64,000 nt of DNA from Streptomyces sp. BV286 (GCF_019090165.1 NZ_JAHRIB010000150.1:170182-234181); one strand, 5' to 3'; positions 42,180-51,790 are shown, numbered from the stretch's first letter. Numbers and translations are program-made. The notes: generated from the sequence alone by a model not told the origin.

Positions 42180-42677
42180 GTGAAGGACTCCGAAGTGAGA
42201 GACCCTGACGTGAAGGACACCGGTGCCAGGGCCTTTGAGGCGAAAGATCTCGATGCGAAGGGCTCCCCGGGCCTGGCCGCCGCCCGGGAGGCGCTGGCGG
42301 CCCAGCCCTTCAGCAGCCTGCTCGGCGCCCGGCTGGTGGCGTTCGGTGAGGGCGAGGCGGTGTTGGAACTGGACATCCGCGACGACCTGCGCCAGCAGAA
42401 CGGGTTCGTGCACGGCGGCGTCCTCGGTTACGCGGCCGACAACGCGCTGACCTTCGCCGCGGGCACCGTCGCCGGCCCACGGCTGCTGACCTCGGGGTTC
42501 ACCATCGACTACCTGCGCCCGGCCGACGGCACGCTGCTGCGGGCCCACGCCCGCGTGGTCCGGGCCGGCCGCACCCGGGTCGTCTGCCGCTGCGACCTGT
42601 CCACCACGGACGCCGAGGGAACGCGGACCCTGTGCGCGGTGGCCCAGGGCTCCATCGCGGTACCCGCCGCGCGATAG
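42180..42677 (+). CDS. PaaI-family hotdog thioesterase
   Basis: 165 residues. Hotdog fold with the PaaI signature QQNGFVHGGVLGYAADNALTFAA (H-G-G and D) and the strand YLRPADGTLLRAHARVVRAGRTRVVCRCDL. The first 30 residues are an Asp/Lys-rich repeat (VRDPDVKD, FEAKDLDAK). GTG 42180 is 15 bp after the palindrome, so the leader is very short. Hydrolyses an acyl-CoA, probably aromatic or medium chain; regulated by the divergent MarR protein. Confidence 0.9.
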   Translation: MKDSEVRDPDVKDTGARAFEAKDLDAKGSPGLAAAREALAAQPFSSLLGARLVAFGEGEAVLELDIRDDLRQQNGFVHGGVLGYAADNALTFAAGTVAGPRLLTSGFTIDYLRPADGTLLRAHARVVRAGRTRVVCRCDLSTTDAEGTRTLCAVAQGSIAVPAAR

Positions 42678-42730
42678 AGCCCAGGGCCACCCGTCCCCGG
42701 CCCTGCCCTGCCCTCCCCTGCCCTGCCGTG

Positions 42731-43351
42731 TCAGTCGGCCAGGTCGAACCGCGGCTCTTCGACCCGGGTGCGCTTGATCTCGTAGAAGCCCGGGACGGCG
42801 GCCACCAGCAGAAGGCCGTCCCACAACTGCCCGGCCTTCTCCCCGGCGGGGGCGGGGGAGACGACCGGACCGAAGAAGCCGACCCGCTCCCCACCGGGCC
42901 CGGTGACCGACACCACCGGGGTGCCGATGTCGTCGCCGGCCAGGGCGAGGGCCTGCGCGTGCGAGGACCGGATCGCCTCGTCGTACGCGGAGGACTCGGC
43001 GGCGTTCGCCATCTCCTCGGGCAGTCCGGCATCCGCCAGGGCCCCCGCGAGGTTCCCCCAGTCACCCTGGAGGTGGAAGCGGGTGCCCATCGCGGTGAAG
43101 AGGTCACCGAGCGCCCGCCCGCCGAACCGCTCCTCCACCGCGGCGCACACCCGCACCGGCGCCCACATGTAGTCGCCCCACTCGCCCTCGGGGTTGTCGT
43201 CCCGGTGTTCGTTGAGCACCGACAGGCTCATCACCCGCCAGCGGACGGTCACCGGCCGCACCCTGGTGACCTCCACCATCCACCGCGAGGTGATCCAGGT
43301 GTACGGACACACGGGGTCGAACCAGAAGTCCACGGTCCGCTGTTCGGTCAT
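42731..43351 (-). CDS. DsbA-family (mycothiol-dependent nitroreductase-like) protein
   Basis: 206 residues. Starts MTEQRTVDFWFDPVCPYTWITSRWMVEV: a thioredoxin-fold DsbA/FrnE member of the Rv2466c type with active-site C-P-Y-T (single cysteine, the second Cys replaced by Thr). The helical insert and GTPVVSVTGPGGERVGFFGPVVSP cis-Pro part are present. Cytoplasmic oxidoreductase; partner probably mycothiol. ATG 43351 has GAGGAG 8 nt upstream. Confidence 0.88.
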   Translation of the reverse strand: MTEQRTVDFWFDPVCPYTWITSRWMVEVTRVRPVTVRWRVMSLSVLNEHRDDNPEGEWGDYMWAPVRVCAAVEERFGGRALGDLFTAMGTRFHLQGDWGNLAGALADAGLPEEMANAAESSAYDEAIRSSHAQALALAGDDIGTPVVSVTGPGGERVGFFGPVVSPAPAGEKAGQLWDGLLLVAAVPGFYEIKRTRVEEPRFDLAD

Positions 43352-43427
43352 GCGGTCGGCTCCTCGCAGGTCGTTCGAGGCCGGCGGTGTGACGATCGGG
43401 AACAGTCGACAACGCCGTAGGGAAGGC

Positions 43428-43970
43428 TCAATGCCATTCGTCGGGGTCGAGGGCGGCCGCGACGAAACCGTCCCCCGTCGTGACCACCAGGTCGGGCTGC
43501 CCGACCCGGAGTGCGATCCTCTCGCGGTCGAAGTCACGGAATTCCAGGACGAAGTGTTCGGCGACGGCGGGCCGGTCCAGGGGGAATCCATCGAGATCCA
43601 CCGCAGAATTCGCGCGGTCCGCTCCCTGGCAGAGAACCGACACGAAGAGGGGGAAGTGTTCCGCTTCCAGAAGCAGATCCGCGTCGTGAATGACTCCGGC
43701 GATCCCCACGCCGCCCGTGACCGCACCGCACAAATCATCCAGGCAGTCCACCAGAGCGTCCCAGTTCCTTCCGTAGTAACCGGGGAATTGCAGGACTTCC
43801 GCGAACGCACGGTGAATCCCCTGCTCGGTCGTCAGGTCACGGGCGTCGAAGCGGTGGACGCGCCCGCCCTTCGCCTCCAGCCGCGCCAACTGCTCCTGGA
43901 CCTCACTCGCCCCCTGGGGGACGAAGACGACCCAGGGGGCGGAGGTCCCCGTGATGTCGAAAGCGTTCAT
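43428..43970 (-). CDS. Barstar-family immunity protein
   Basis: 180 residues. The core VHRFDARDLTTEQGIHRAFAEVLQFPGYYGRNWDALVDCLDDL is the barstar signature (F-P-x-Y-Y-G-x-N-W-D-A-L-x-D-x-L). The C-terminal part is longer than in Bacillus barstar (180 versus about 90 residues) with a second alpha/beta stretch. It lies 7 bp downstream of the RHS toxin whose C-terminus is a barnase/RNase Sa-like domain, so the partner is clear: it should bind and block that RNase in the producer's cytoplasm. Confidence 0.95.
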   Translation of the reverse strand: MNAFDITGTSAPWVVFVPQGASEVQEQLARLEAKGGRVHRFDARDLTTEQGIHRAFAEVLQFPGYYGRNWDALVDCLDDLCGAVTGGVGIAGVIHDADLLLEAEHFPLFVSVLCQGADRANSAVDLDGFPLDRPAVAEHFVLEFRDFDRERIALRVGQPDLVVTTGDGFVAAALDPDEWH

Positions 43971-43977
43971 TCCTGGA

Positions 43978-46900
43978 TCACCCTGTGAATTCGCCGACGT
44001 AGTAGAAGGTTCCGTAGTGGTCCGGTGTGTAATACGCGGGGCCGGGCCCGTCCTTGGGAGTCAGGAGGCGTTCGGGGCCCCTGATCTCCTTTCCGCAGCC
44101 CGGCGCGCTGCACTGCGGGAGGTCGACCTTGGCATTGACGTCCCATTCCTTGTACTTGCCCCCCGGCAGGGCGGTCTTGTTGTTACCCCAGTTCGCGTTT
44201 CCATGGTAGCCGTCGACCTTTCCGATTCCGCCGGGCCGGGCGTTGACCTTGTTCAGCATGTCCGCGGCGTGCTGTGGAGCGGGGCCGGGAAGCAGCCCAA
44301 GTCCCTCCGGGCTGCCGGAATCGCCGCCGTGCTGGTGGCACAACGGCGCGAGACCCAGCGGGTCGGACCAGGTGTGGGGGTTGTGGACGTACGCGACGGG
44401 GTTCGGCGCCGGGAGCAGGCCGAGGGGGTCGGGACTGGTGTAGCGAGCGGTCTCGGGGTCGTAGTGACGGTGGTGGTTGTAGTGGAGACCGGTCTCCGGG
44501 TCGTGGTACTGGCCGGGGAAGCGCAGCGGGGTGTGCGCGCTCGCGTCGCGGTTCCAGGCGGTGGTTCCCCAGAGGGTCGACCGAGCGTGCCAGGCGACCT
44601 CTCCGTCCGGGGAGAGCAGTTCGGTCGGGGCGCCGACGAGATCGGTCACGATGGCGAAGAAACGCTCGTCGATCGTCTCCTGGGGCGCCTCGGCCGCCCA
44701 GATGCGCTCGGCCTGGCTCAGGGGGGACAGCCCGTCGTGGTCCCAGGTGAGCGTGGTGTGGCCGCCCGTGTCACCCCGGTCGGTGGTCTGTTCGCAGAGC
44801 GTGTTGCCGTCCCAGGTGAAGACGGTGCGTTCGAGGACGGTCTTCCCGTCGGCGCCGAGCCGGAGCTTCGCGGTCCGTCTCGCCAGCGGGTCGTACGTGT
44901 ACCGCCAGCGGCTGCCGTCCGGTGTGGTGACGGCCGTGAGGCGGTCCTCGGCGTCCCACTCGTACCGCCAGATGTCGGGCTTGCGGGACAGCCGGGTCTT
45001 ACGGCGTACGACCACACGCCCCTGGGCGTCGTGCTCGTAGTGGACGCCGCCGGCCCGCGTCAGCCGCGTTCCCGCGTACTCGCGTGACCCGACGGCCTCG
45101 TGGCCGGGATGCTTCGCGGGCCACGAGGCCTCCGTCTGGTTGCCCGCCGCGTCATAGGCGTAGCGCTCGCTCCAGCCCGCCGCGTGCACCGCCGTCACGC
45201 GGTTCTGGGCGTCGAGATCGAAGCGCCGGCCACCCGTACGGGAGTCCTGCGTCCCTACGAGGTAGCCGTCGGGGCGATAGGCGTACGAGCGCTCCGCGAT
45301 CCGGTGGCCGCCGGGAGCCGTGCTCTCCTGCGTGACCAGCCGGTCGAGGCTGTCGTAGCCGCTGGTGAGGGTGAGGGCGTCGTCGATCCGGCGGACGACC
45401 TCGCGGTCCGCCGCGTCGTGCGCGAAGCCGATGGTGTGACCCGCCGTCGTCAGCTGGGCGGTGCGTCCCGCCGCGTCGTACGTCCAGTCGCTGCGGGCGC
45501 CCGTGGGGGTGGTGCGCAGCGTCCGGTTGCCCGAGGCGTCGTAGGCGAAACTCATGGTCCGGCCGTCGACGGTCTCCCTGATGCGACGGCCCGCCGCGTC
45601 GAGTTCCACGTGCAGGCTGCTGTCCGGAGCGACGGCCCCGGTCAGCGCACCGTTCACCGAGTACGTGTAGAGGGTGGTCGCGCCGTCCGCGTCCTTGGCG
45701 GTGATCTGCCCCAGCGGGTCCCGCCGGTAGCGGACGGTCTGGCCCAGAGCGTTGGTCCGGGTGGCGAGCCTGCCCGCCGCGTCGTACGTGTAACGGGTGG
45801 TGCGGCCGTCGAAGTCGGATTCGGAGAGGAGCTGCCCGGCCGCGTCGTAGGTGTAGTCCCAGGCGAGTCCCTGCGGGTCGGTCACGCGGGAGAGGCGGAG
45901 CTCGGCGTCGTGGGTGAAGGCGTAGCGCTCGCCTCCCGGACCGGTGCGGGCGCCGAGCCGGTCGAAGTGCGTGTACTCGAACGTGCTCACCCGGCCGACG
46001 GCGTCGACGTGACGGACACAGTTGCCCTCGCTGTCGTACTCCCAGCTCTCGCGCGACCCGTCCGGGTCGGTGCGCGCGGCGAGCAGGCCCGCGACGGTCC
46101 ATTCCAGGCGGGTCTCGTGGCCGAGCGGGTCCGTCACCGCGGTGGTCAGGCCGAAGGGGTTGTACGCGTACCGGGTGGTGTTGCCGAGGCCGTCGGTCAC
46201 CGCCAGCGGGAGACCGGCGGCGTTGTTCGTGTAGGTGGAGGTACGGCCGGCCGCGTCCCGGGCCTCGACGAGGCTGCCGTCCGCCGCGCGGACGAACGAC
46301 GTGGTCGCGCCGGCGGGGTCGGTGACGGCGGTGACGTTTCCCCGCTCGTCGTTCGTGTACTGCCAGGAGGAGCCGTCCGGCAGGGTGATGACCTGGGGAA
46401 CCTGCCGCTCGTCGTACGCGATGCGGACGACCGAGCCGTCGGGCCGGGTCATCTCGACGGGCTGCCCCGCCTCGTTGTTCACGAAGGCCGTGCCGTGCCC
46501 GAGCTGATCCGTCGTCGCGGTGACGTGCTGACGGTCGTCGTAGGCGGTGGTGACCGTGCCGCCCAGCGGGTCCACCTCGGCGACGGCCAGGCACCGGTCG
46601 TCGATGACGAAACGGCGGACGGCGCCCTCGGCGGTGGTGAGGGTGGTGACGCGGTGGCCGGGCCAGGCGGGATCGGTCCCGTCGTAGGCGAGGGTGATCG
46701 TGAAGTGCCCGGCCTCGCCGCCCTCGGCGACACAGCGGTCCTGGTCGTCGTAGGCGTAGTGGTAGCGGCTGTGGTTCGTGTCCTCCCACGAGGTGACGCG
46801 CAGCCGCTCGTCGTAGGTGAACGTGAGCGGCGGGCCGGAGGAGCCGGCGACCGTGCTGAGGCTGCCGCCGGTGTGCCCGTAGCGCTTGATGACGACGTCC

Positions 46901-48546
46901 GAGCCGTCCTCGCCGGCCCCGGCCAGGCTCAGGGCGGTCACGCGGCCCTCGTCGGTGGTGAGCTTGAGGTGATAGCCGCCGGAGTGACGGATCGCGAGGG
47001 GGGTGCCGTACTCGTCGTGGTCGAACGTGATCGTGTGCTGGTTGCGGTCGGTGACGCGGGCCAGGAGCGCGATGCCGTCGGCGGTGGGGCGGGTGAAGTG
47101 GAGGGCGCGGCCGGTCAGCGGTTCGTCGACGCGGTAGCCGCCGTCGTCCAGCCGGGTCAGCGGCCTGCGGGGCCCGGCCCCGGGCAGGACGGGGACCTGT
47201 GTGCTCGGCGGATGCGCGTAGGTGAGGAGCAGTCCGTCCTCGGTGACGAGGACGATGCCGGCCGCGTCGATCTCCAGCCGTTGGTCGATGGTGGAGGCCC
47301 ACGTGGGGCCGAACCACCAACCGCAGCGGTAGTCGGAGGCGACCCGGCGCGTGAACGCCAGGGGCAGCAGGCCCGGCAGCTCCACGTCGGTCTGCGGGAG
47401 GTACATGGCGCCGGTGGCCATGTCGACGGGGTCGCTGCCCTTGGAACGGACGAGGTTCTTGGCCCGGTTGTACGCGCCCTTGGCGCCGTCGGCGACCATG
47501 CCGCGGGCGCCCTTGCCGAGGCCGCGGGCCGCCAGCCCCATGCCCTTCAGGCCGCCCTTGATCCCCTGCATCGCGGCCATACCGCCCTTGAGGCCCTTGG
47601 CGAGTCCGCCGAGGCTGGTCAGGCCCTTCATGCCGGGGATGCAGTCGAGTGCGGCGAAGCCGACGTCCCACAGGGACGCCTGCCCCTTGGCGTATTTGTT
47701 GAGGGTGTCCGCCAGCACGACGAGCGCCGCGATGAGCACGATGGCGCCGAGGATCGGCCCGCCGATGATGAGCGCGATGACGCCGAGGACGGCGACGACG
47801 ACCTTGCAGACGGCGACGATGGTGTCCCAGTTGTCGGTGACCCAGTCGCCGACCTCCTCGTACCACTTACGGTTCTGGATGCCCGCGTCGGAGGCCTCGT
47901 CGAGCTTGCGCTTGGCCTCACCCGCGGCGTCCTCGCGCATCTTGCGGGCGTCCGAGGCCATCTTCTTGGCCGCGTCCAGCGCGCTCTGTGCGGAGGTGAC
48001 GTCGGACCGGGCGGACGTCTGCGCGGACTCGGCGCTCTGTGCGTCCCTCGTCGCGGCACGGACCTTGGACTCGTCGGGCTTCGGGACGTCCTTGCCCGCG
48101 TCCTTGTCCTCCTTGTACTTGTCGGCTTCCTTGTTCGCGCGGGTCACCCACGAATCGGCCGACGACAGGCGGGTCTTGGCGGAGGAGAGATCGGCCTGCG
48201 CCTCACGGCCCTGGACGAGGGCCTTGTCCGCGAGGGCCTGGGCACGCTCGAGTTCGGGCCAGTACGCGGCGAGGGCGTCCCCGGCCAGGTCGTACGACTT
48301 CTTCAGCTTCTTGAGGTTCTTCGGGACCCCGGAGAACTCGTCCTGAAAGACATCGGCGGTCTTGCCGACCCACTTCAGGACGGCATCCTCCTCCGCCATC
48401 CCCTTCACCAGACGCAGTGCGTCCTGCACATCGTCGGCGAAGTCGTGCAGGCTCTTGGCAAGGGACTTGACCCGGACGGGATCCCCCGGTGTCGGGTCCT
48501 TCTCCAGGTCCAGGACATGCCAGTCCGTCGGCCGATATCCCGCCAC
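43978..48546 (-). CDS. RHS polymorphic toxin with guanyl-RNase C-terminus
   Basis: 1522 residues. Helical N-terminus (about 1-230, coiled coil) of the type VII effector kind, then a hydrophobic pair (about 240-275). A DUF6531 start (GSDPVDMATGAMYLPQTDVELPG) and YD repeats follow, then the RHS core end (GLHYNHHRHYDPETARYTSPDPLGL). The toxin is residues ~1401-1522: KEWDV (E1467), PERLL (R1493) and TPDHYGTFYYV (H1510), matching the Glu/Arg/His set of RNase Sa/barnase. An extra Q-C-S-A-P-G-C insert may add a disulfide. GTG 48546 has GGGGG 7 nt upstream. Confidence 0.93.
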   Translation of the reverse strand: MAGYRPTDWHVLDLEKDPTPGDPVRVKSLAKSLHDFADDVQDALRLVKGMAEEDAVLKWVGKTADVFQDEFSGVPKNLKKLKKSYDLAGDALAAYWPELERAQALADKALVQGREAQADLSSAKTRLSSADSWVTRANKEADKYKEDKDAGKDVPKPDESKVRAATRDAQSAESAQTSARSDVTSAQSALDAAKKMASDARKMREDAAGEAKRKLDEASDAGIQNRKWYEEVGDWVTDNWDTIVAVCKVVVAVLGVIALIIGGPILGAIVLIAALVVLADTLNKYAKGQASLWDVGFAALDCIPGMKGLTSLGGLAKGLKGGMAAMQGIKGGLKGMGLAARGLGKGARGMVADGAKGAYNRAKNLVRSKGSDPVDMATGAMYLPQTDVELPGLLPLAFTRRVASDYRCGWWFGPTWASTIDQRLEIDAAGIVLVTEDGLLLTYAHPPSTQVPVLPGAGPRRPLTRLDDGGYRVDEPLTGRALHFTRPTADGIALLARVTDRNQHTITFDHDEYGTPLAIRHSGGYHLKLTTDEGRVTALSLAGAGEDGSDVVIKRYGHTGGSLSTVAGSSGPPLTFTYDERLRVTSWEDTNHSRYHYAYDDQDRCVAEGGEAGHFTITLAYDGTDPAWPGHRVTTLTTAEGAVRRFVIDDRCLAVAEVDPLGGTVTTAYDDRQHVTATTDQLGHGTAFVNNEAGQPVEMTRPDGSVVRIAYDERQVPQVITLPDGSSWQYTNDERGNVTAVTDPAGATTSFVRAADGSLVEARDAAGRTSTYTNNAAGLPLAVTDGLGNTTRYAYNPFGLTTAVTDPLGHETRLEWTVAGLLAARTDPDGSRESWEYDSEGNCVRHVDAVGRVSTFEYTHFDRLGARTGPGGERYAFTHDAELRLSRVTDPQGLAWDYTYDAAGQLLSESDFDGRTTRYTYDAAGRLATRTNALGQTVRYRRDPLGQITAKDADGATTLYTYSVNGALTGAVAPDSSLHVELDAAGRRIRETVDGRTMSFAYDASGNRTLRTTPTGARSDWTYDAAGRTAQLTTAGHTIGFAHDAADREVVRRIDDALTLTSGYDSLDRLVTQESTAPGGHRIAERSYAYRPDGYLVGTQDSRTGGRRFDLDAQNRVTAVHAAGWSERYAYDAAGNQTEASWPAKHPGHEAVGSREYAGTRLTRAGGVHYEHDAQGRVVVRRKTRLSRKPDIWRYEWDAEDRLTAVTTPDGSRWRYTYDPLARRTAKLRLGADGKTVLERTVFTWDGNTLCEQTTDRGDTGGHTTLTWDHDGLSPLSQAERIWAAEAPQETIDERFFAIVTDLVGAPTELLSPDGEVAWHARSTLWGTTAWNRDASAHTPLRFPGQYHDPETGLHYNHHRHYDPETARYTSPDPLGLLPAPNPVAYVHNPHTWSDPLGLAPLCHQHGGDSGSPEGLGLLPGPAPQHAADMLNKVNARPGGIGKVDGYHGNANWGNNKTALPGGKYKEWDVNAKVDLPQCSAPGCGKEIRGPERLLTPKDGPGPAYYTPDHYGTFYYVGEFTG

Positions 48547-48764
48547 CGCGCAACCCCCGTCACAGACAGCGCATGAACAACCGTATGCACACGCGAACTT
48601 ACAGGGCACGGCCGTTCGACGAAAGCTCGACCGGGTGGAGGTGCGGTCGCGGCGACAGTGGCGGCGCGTCGGACTCCGCGCCCGCGAACGCCGAAGTCCG
48701 CGACAACGCCAGCCGTTGCGTAGCCGGTCCGTTACGGTGAGTGCACCGCATGGGGAGGGGTGCG

Positions 48765-50996
48765 ATGACTGCGGAACACATGCCGGGCGGTCACGCCGCG
48801 CGGACCGTCGAGTCGGTGGTCCGCAACGAGCTGAGCGGCCGGGTTGCCGGTCATGTGGTCCAGGCCGGAGTCATCCACGGTGATGTGCACACCGGAGATC
48901 TGTACGTCCACCCCCGACGCGAGCGCGTGGTGCCGCGGCAACTCGTCCTGCCGCCCAGGCTGTTCACCGGCCGGACGCAGCATCTGGCCGCCCTCACACA
49001 CGATGTGGCAGAGCAGGACGACGCAGGGGCCACGGTGGCGATCGCCGTGATCGGTGGGCCCGGCGGGGTGGGGAAGACCGCGCTGGCCCTGCACTGGGCC
49101 CATCGGAACATCGACAGGTTTCCCGACGGGCAACTGCATGTGGACCTCCGTGGTTTTGCTCCCTCGGGCGAAGCCATGAGCCCCGAGGTGGCGGTACGGG
49201 GGTTCCTCGACGCCCTGGGGGTGGAGCCGGCGGCGATCCCACCCGGCCTGGACGCACAGGCGGCGCTGTACCGCAGCCTCGTGGCGGGCAAGCGCATGCT
49301 GGTGGTGCTGGACAACGTCCGGGGCAGCGAACAGGTGGAACCGTTGCTCCCCGGCAGTCCCACCTGCACGGTGCTGGTCACCAGCCGGCGCCGGCTCACC
49401 GGCCTGGTCACCCGGCACGGCGCGCGCCCGCTGGACCTCGGCGTCCTCACCGAGGCGGAGGCCCGGGAGCTCTTCACCCGCCATGTCGGCGCCGCACGGG
49501 TCGCCACCGAGCCCCACGCGGTGGCCGAACTGCTGGGCTGGTGTGCGGGCCTGCCCATCGCGATCAGCGTCGTGGCTGCCCGTGCCGCCCGGCACGCCAC
49601 CTTCCCGCTGGCGGTGCCGGCCGAGGAGCTGCGGGAGGAATCAGAGAGGCTGGACGCCCTGGACGGCGGCGAACTCACCGCGAGTCTGCGGGCGGTCCTC
49701 TCCTGGTCCTACCGCGCTCTCGACCGGGAACAGGCCGACATCTTCGGACTCCTGGGCCTGGCGCCGGGGCCGGACATCAGCCTGCTCGCCGCCGCGGCCC
49801 TCGCCGCCCTCTCCCGCCCCCGGGCCCACGCGGTGTTGCAGGTACTGGAGGACGCGTCCCTGATCCAGCAACACGTTCCCGGGCGCTACCGCATGCACGA
49901 CCTGATACGCCTCTACGCCACTGAGCAGGCCGACGACGACCAGTCCCGTGACGACCGTGACACCGCGTTGCGACGGCTGGCGGACTTCTACCTGCACACG
50001 GCCTTCGCCGCCGACCGGCTGCTGGAACCGCACCGACCGCTGATGGAGATCGACCCCCCACTTGTTCCCGTTGTTCCCGGTGGCCTGCCCCACTGGATGC
50101 CCGACAGGGCAGCGGCACTGGCGTGGCTCGACACCGAACATCCCTGCCTGCTGGCCACCCACCGGCTGGCCGTCACTCGGGGCTGGCACAGGATGGTCTG
50201 GCAACTGGCCTGGACGCTGACCGCCTACCACGGGCGGCGGGGCCACCTGCAGGACGATCTCGCCGTCCTGCGGGCCGGGCTGCTCTCCGCCCACCGCCTG
50301 GAAGACACGACCGCCCTCTTGTGGGCCCACCAGTTCCTCGGTGCCGCCTACGCACTCGTGGACCGGCACGCCGACGCGTTCGACCACCTGGGCCAGGCCC
50401 TGGACCTGGCCCAGGACGCCCATGACGTCACCGGCCAGATCCACACCCATCACGCCTTCACGTGGCTGTGGGAGGTGCAGGAGGATGACCAGCGGGCGCT
50501 GGAGCACGCCACCAGTGCCCTGCGCCTGTGCCGGGGGCTCGATCAGCCGGTGTGGGAAGCCGACATGCTCAACTCGGTGGGCTGGTTCTCGGCCCGGCTC
50601 GGTCACCACGAGCAGGCTCGGACCGACTGTCAGGCTGCCCTGGCCCTGAGCCGCCGCCACCACTATCCCCAAGGGGAGGCGTACGCGCTGGACTCCCTTG
50701 GCTATCTGGCTCACCACACCGGCGACCACCGGAAAGCCGAGGACTACTACCAACAGTCCCTCGCCCTGTACCGGAACCTCGGCGACGCCTACGACGAAGC
50801 CATCATCCTGGATCATCTCGGCGAGACCCAGGCGGTCCTCGGCCACCACGACCAGGCCCGCCACAACTGGCAACAGGCGCTCGAGTTGTACCGGACGCAA
50901 CACCGCGCAGCCGAGGCCGACCGGACGCAGTCGCGGCTCGATGAACACGGCGACCGAGAACACAGGAACGCCGAGATTCCCGCCGGAGGGGCCTGA
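48765..50996 (+). CDS. NLR-like NB-ARC/TPR protein with N-terminal amyloid motif
   Basis: 743 residues. Residues 28-48 read GHVVQAGVIHGDVHTGDLYV, a RHIM-like bacterial amyloid signalling motif (V-Q-x-G core). NB-ARC: P-loop GGPGGVGKTAL (98-108), Walker B LVVLDNV, VLVTSRR, GLPIAI and the MHD-like YRMHDLIRLYA. The C-terminal half (about 430-743) is TPR repeats with AEDYYQQSLALYRNLGD units. No enzymatic effector is attached, so signalling presumably passes through motif templating to a partner. ATG 48765 has GGGGAGGGG 4 nt upstream. Divergent from the RHS toxin; ends 162 bp before the tRNA-Ser scar. Confidence 0.92.
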   Translation: MTAEHMPGGHAARTVESVVRNELSGRVAGHVVQAGVIHGDVHTGDLYVHPRRERVVPRQLVLPPRLFTGRTQHLAALTHDVAEQDDAGATVAIAVIGGPGGVGKTALALHWAHRNIDRFPDGQLHVDLRGFAPSGEAMSPEVAVRGFLDALGVEPAAIPPGLDAQAALYRSLVAGKRMLVVLDNVRGSEQVEPLLPGSPTCTVLVTSRRRLTGLVTRHGARPLDLGVLTEAEARELFTRHVGAARVATEPHAVAELLGWCAGLPIAISVVAARAARHATFPLAVPAEELREESERLDALDGGELTASLRAVLSWSYRALDREQADIFGLLGLAPGPDISLLAAAALAALSRPRAHAVLQVLEDASLIQQHVPGRYRMHDLIRLYATEQADDDQSRDDRDTALRRLADFYLHTAFAADRLLEPHRPLMEIDPPLVPVVPGGLPHWMPDRAAALAWLDTEHPCLLATHRLAVTRGWHRMVWQLAWTLTAYHGRRGHLQDDLAVLRAGLLSAHRLEDTTALLWAHQFLGAAYALVDRHADAFDHLGQALDLAQDAHDVTGQIHTHHAFTWLWEVQEDDQRALEHATSALRLCRGLDQPVWEADMLNSVGWFSARLGHHEQARTDCQAALALSRRHHYPQGEAYALDSLGYLAHHTGDHRKAEDYYQQSLALYRNLGDAYDEAIILDHLGETQAVLGHHDQARHNWQQALELYRTQHRAAEADRTQSRLDEHGDREHRNAEIPAGGA

Positions 50997-51157
50997 CCAG
51001 GCCCGGCATCCGAACCGACTCCGGACTCGCCAGGCCACCAGGCTCGCGGATCCACCGAGAGGACGTGGCTCGTGGCTCGGAAGATCGCCGATGCCATCTG
51101 GGGCCCCGGGCCGCAGCCCTGTGGACAAGCACCAGGACAACGAGGGCTGAGAACCGT

Positions 51158-51269
51158 CGAAGGGCCCCACCGCGAACGGTGGGGCCCTTCGACGTTAGTG
51201 CCCGGTGAGGCACTGGCGGAGGATACGAGATTCGAACTCGTGAGGGGTTGCCCCCAACACGCTTTCCAA
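51158..51269 (-). other. att scar: tRNA-Ser(GGA) 3' half plus terminator (left end)
   Basis: 112 bp identical to 61937-62048 except one base (51191). It contains the GAAGGGCCCCACCG hairpin terminator and the 3' 53 nt of tRNA-Ser(GGA) (51217-51269) up to TTGGAAAGC on the minus strand, where homology stops in the anticodon loop/stem. The 5' half is missing, so this is the distal attachment site. Confidence 0.93.
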
Positions 51270-51534
51270 CTGTGGGGGTGGGGTATTGGGGAGCGTGCGG
51301 GGGCGTTCACCTGGGTTCATGGGCGGCCACCCTCTAAAGGCATGGCCCGCGCTCGGCCCGCCCTGAACGGTCATGAACGGGGCTGAATGAGACGGAAACT
51401 GAGACGGTGTGGGGAGTTCTGTCGACGAGCAGTGCGGTCAGAACCTTGCAGGCTGTGAAGGCTGCACGGGCGTAGACGCGCTACGTCGTCGTGCCTGATA
51501 TGCCTCCGCGTCCTGCGGATGAGCGTCTTACATG
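51270..51534. other. Left-end non-coding segment with arm-type repeat
   Basis: No gene is seen. At 51388-51407 the 20-mer TGAGACGGAAACTGAGACGG recurs exactly at 61911-61930 next to the other attachment site. The two GAGACGG units within it look like recombinase or excisionase arm sites. Confidence 0.6.
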
Positions 51535-51663
51535 TCATCGGCTCTGCACCCACCAGATGATCACAGCCACGGTGGCCGAACCTACGGCAGCCCCAGCTCC
51601 GCGGACGGACGCGAACAGCGCGGCGTGTGCGAGTCGTCGACCAGTTGGATTCTTCCGCGTCAC
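51535..51663 (-). CDS. Small AICE-type membrane protein
   Basis: 42 residues: basic start VTRKNPTGRRLAHAALFASV then one hydrophobic helix (AAVGSATVAVIIWWVQ) and R at the end. GTG 51663 has a perfect AAGGAGG at 5 nt, which makes translation very likely despite the size. It resembles tiny membrane proteins seen in Streptomyces integrative and conjugative elements. Divergent from the HTH regulator across a 26-bp palindrome. Confidence 0.65.
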   Translation of the reverse strand: MTRKNPTGRRLAHAALFASVRGAGAAVGSATVAVIIWWVQSR

Positions 51664-51790
51664 AGCAGCCTCCTTGGGCTCGTCGCGGCCTCAACGCCGC
51701 CTCATGTACCTCCCATTGACGTGTATTTGGCGCAGCAACGGCAGGGATCTCGTAGCACCTCGGAAAGGCCGGGGGCCGCCGTAGACTCCG

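Noticed and set aside
45100..48576. 1158-codon open frame on the + strand
   Set aside because: Antisense shadow of the RHS toxin; repetitive Val/Gly/Arg composition, no recognisable protein.
51072..51386. 104-codon + strand frame across the left att site
   Set aside because: It reads through the tRNA terminator and tRNA fragment; only the first ~25 codons are outside and they show no family resemblance.
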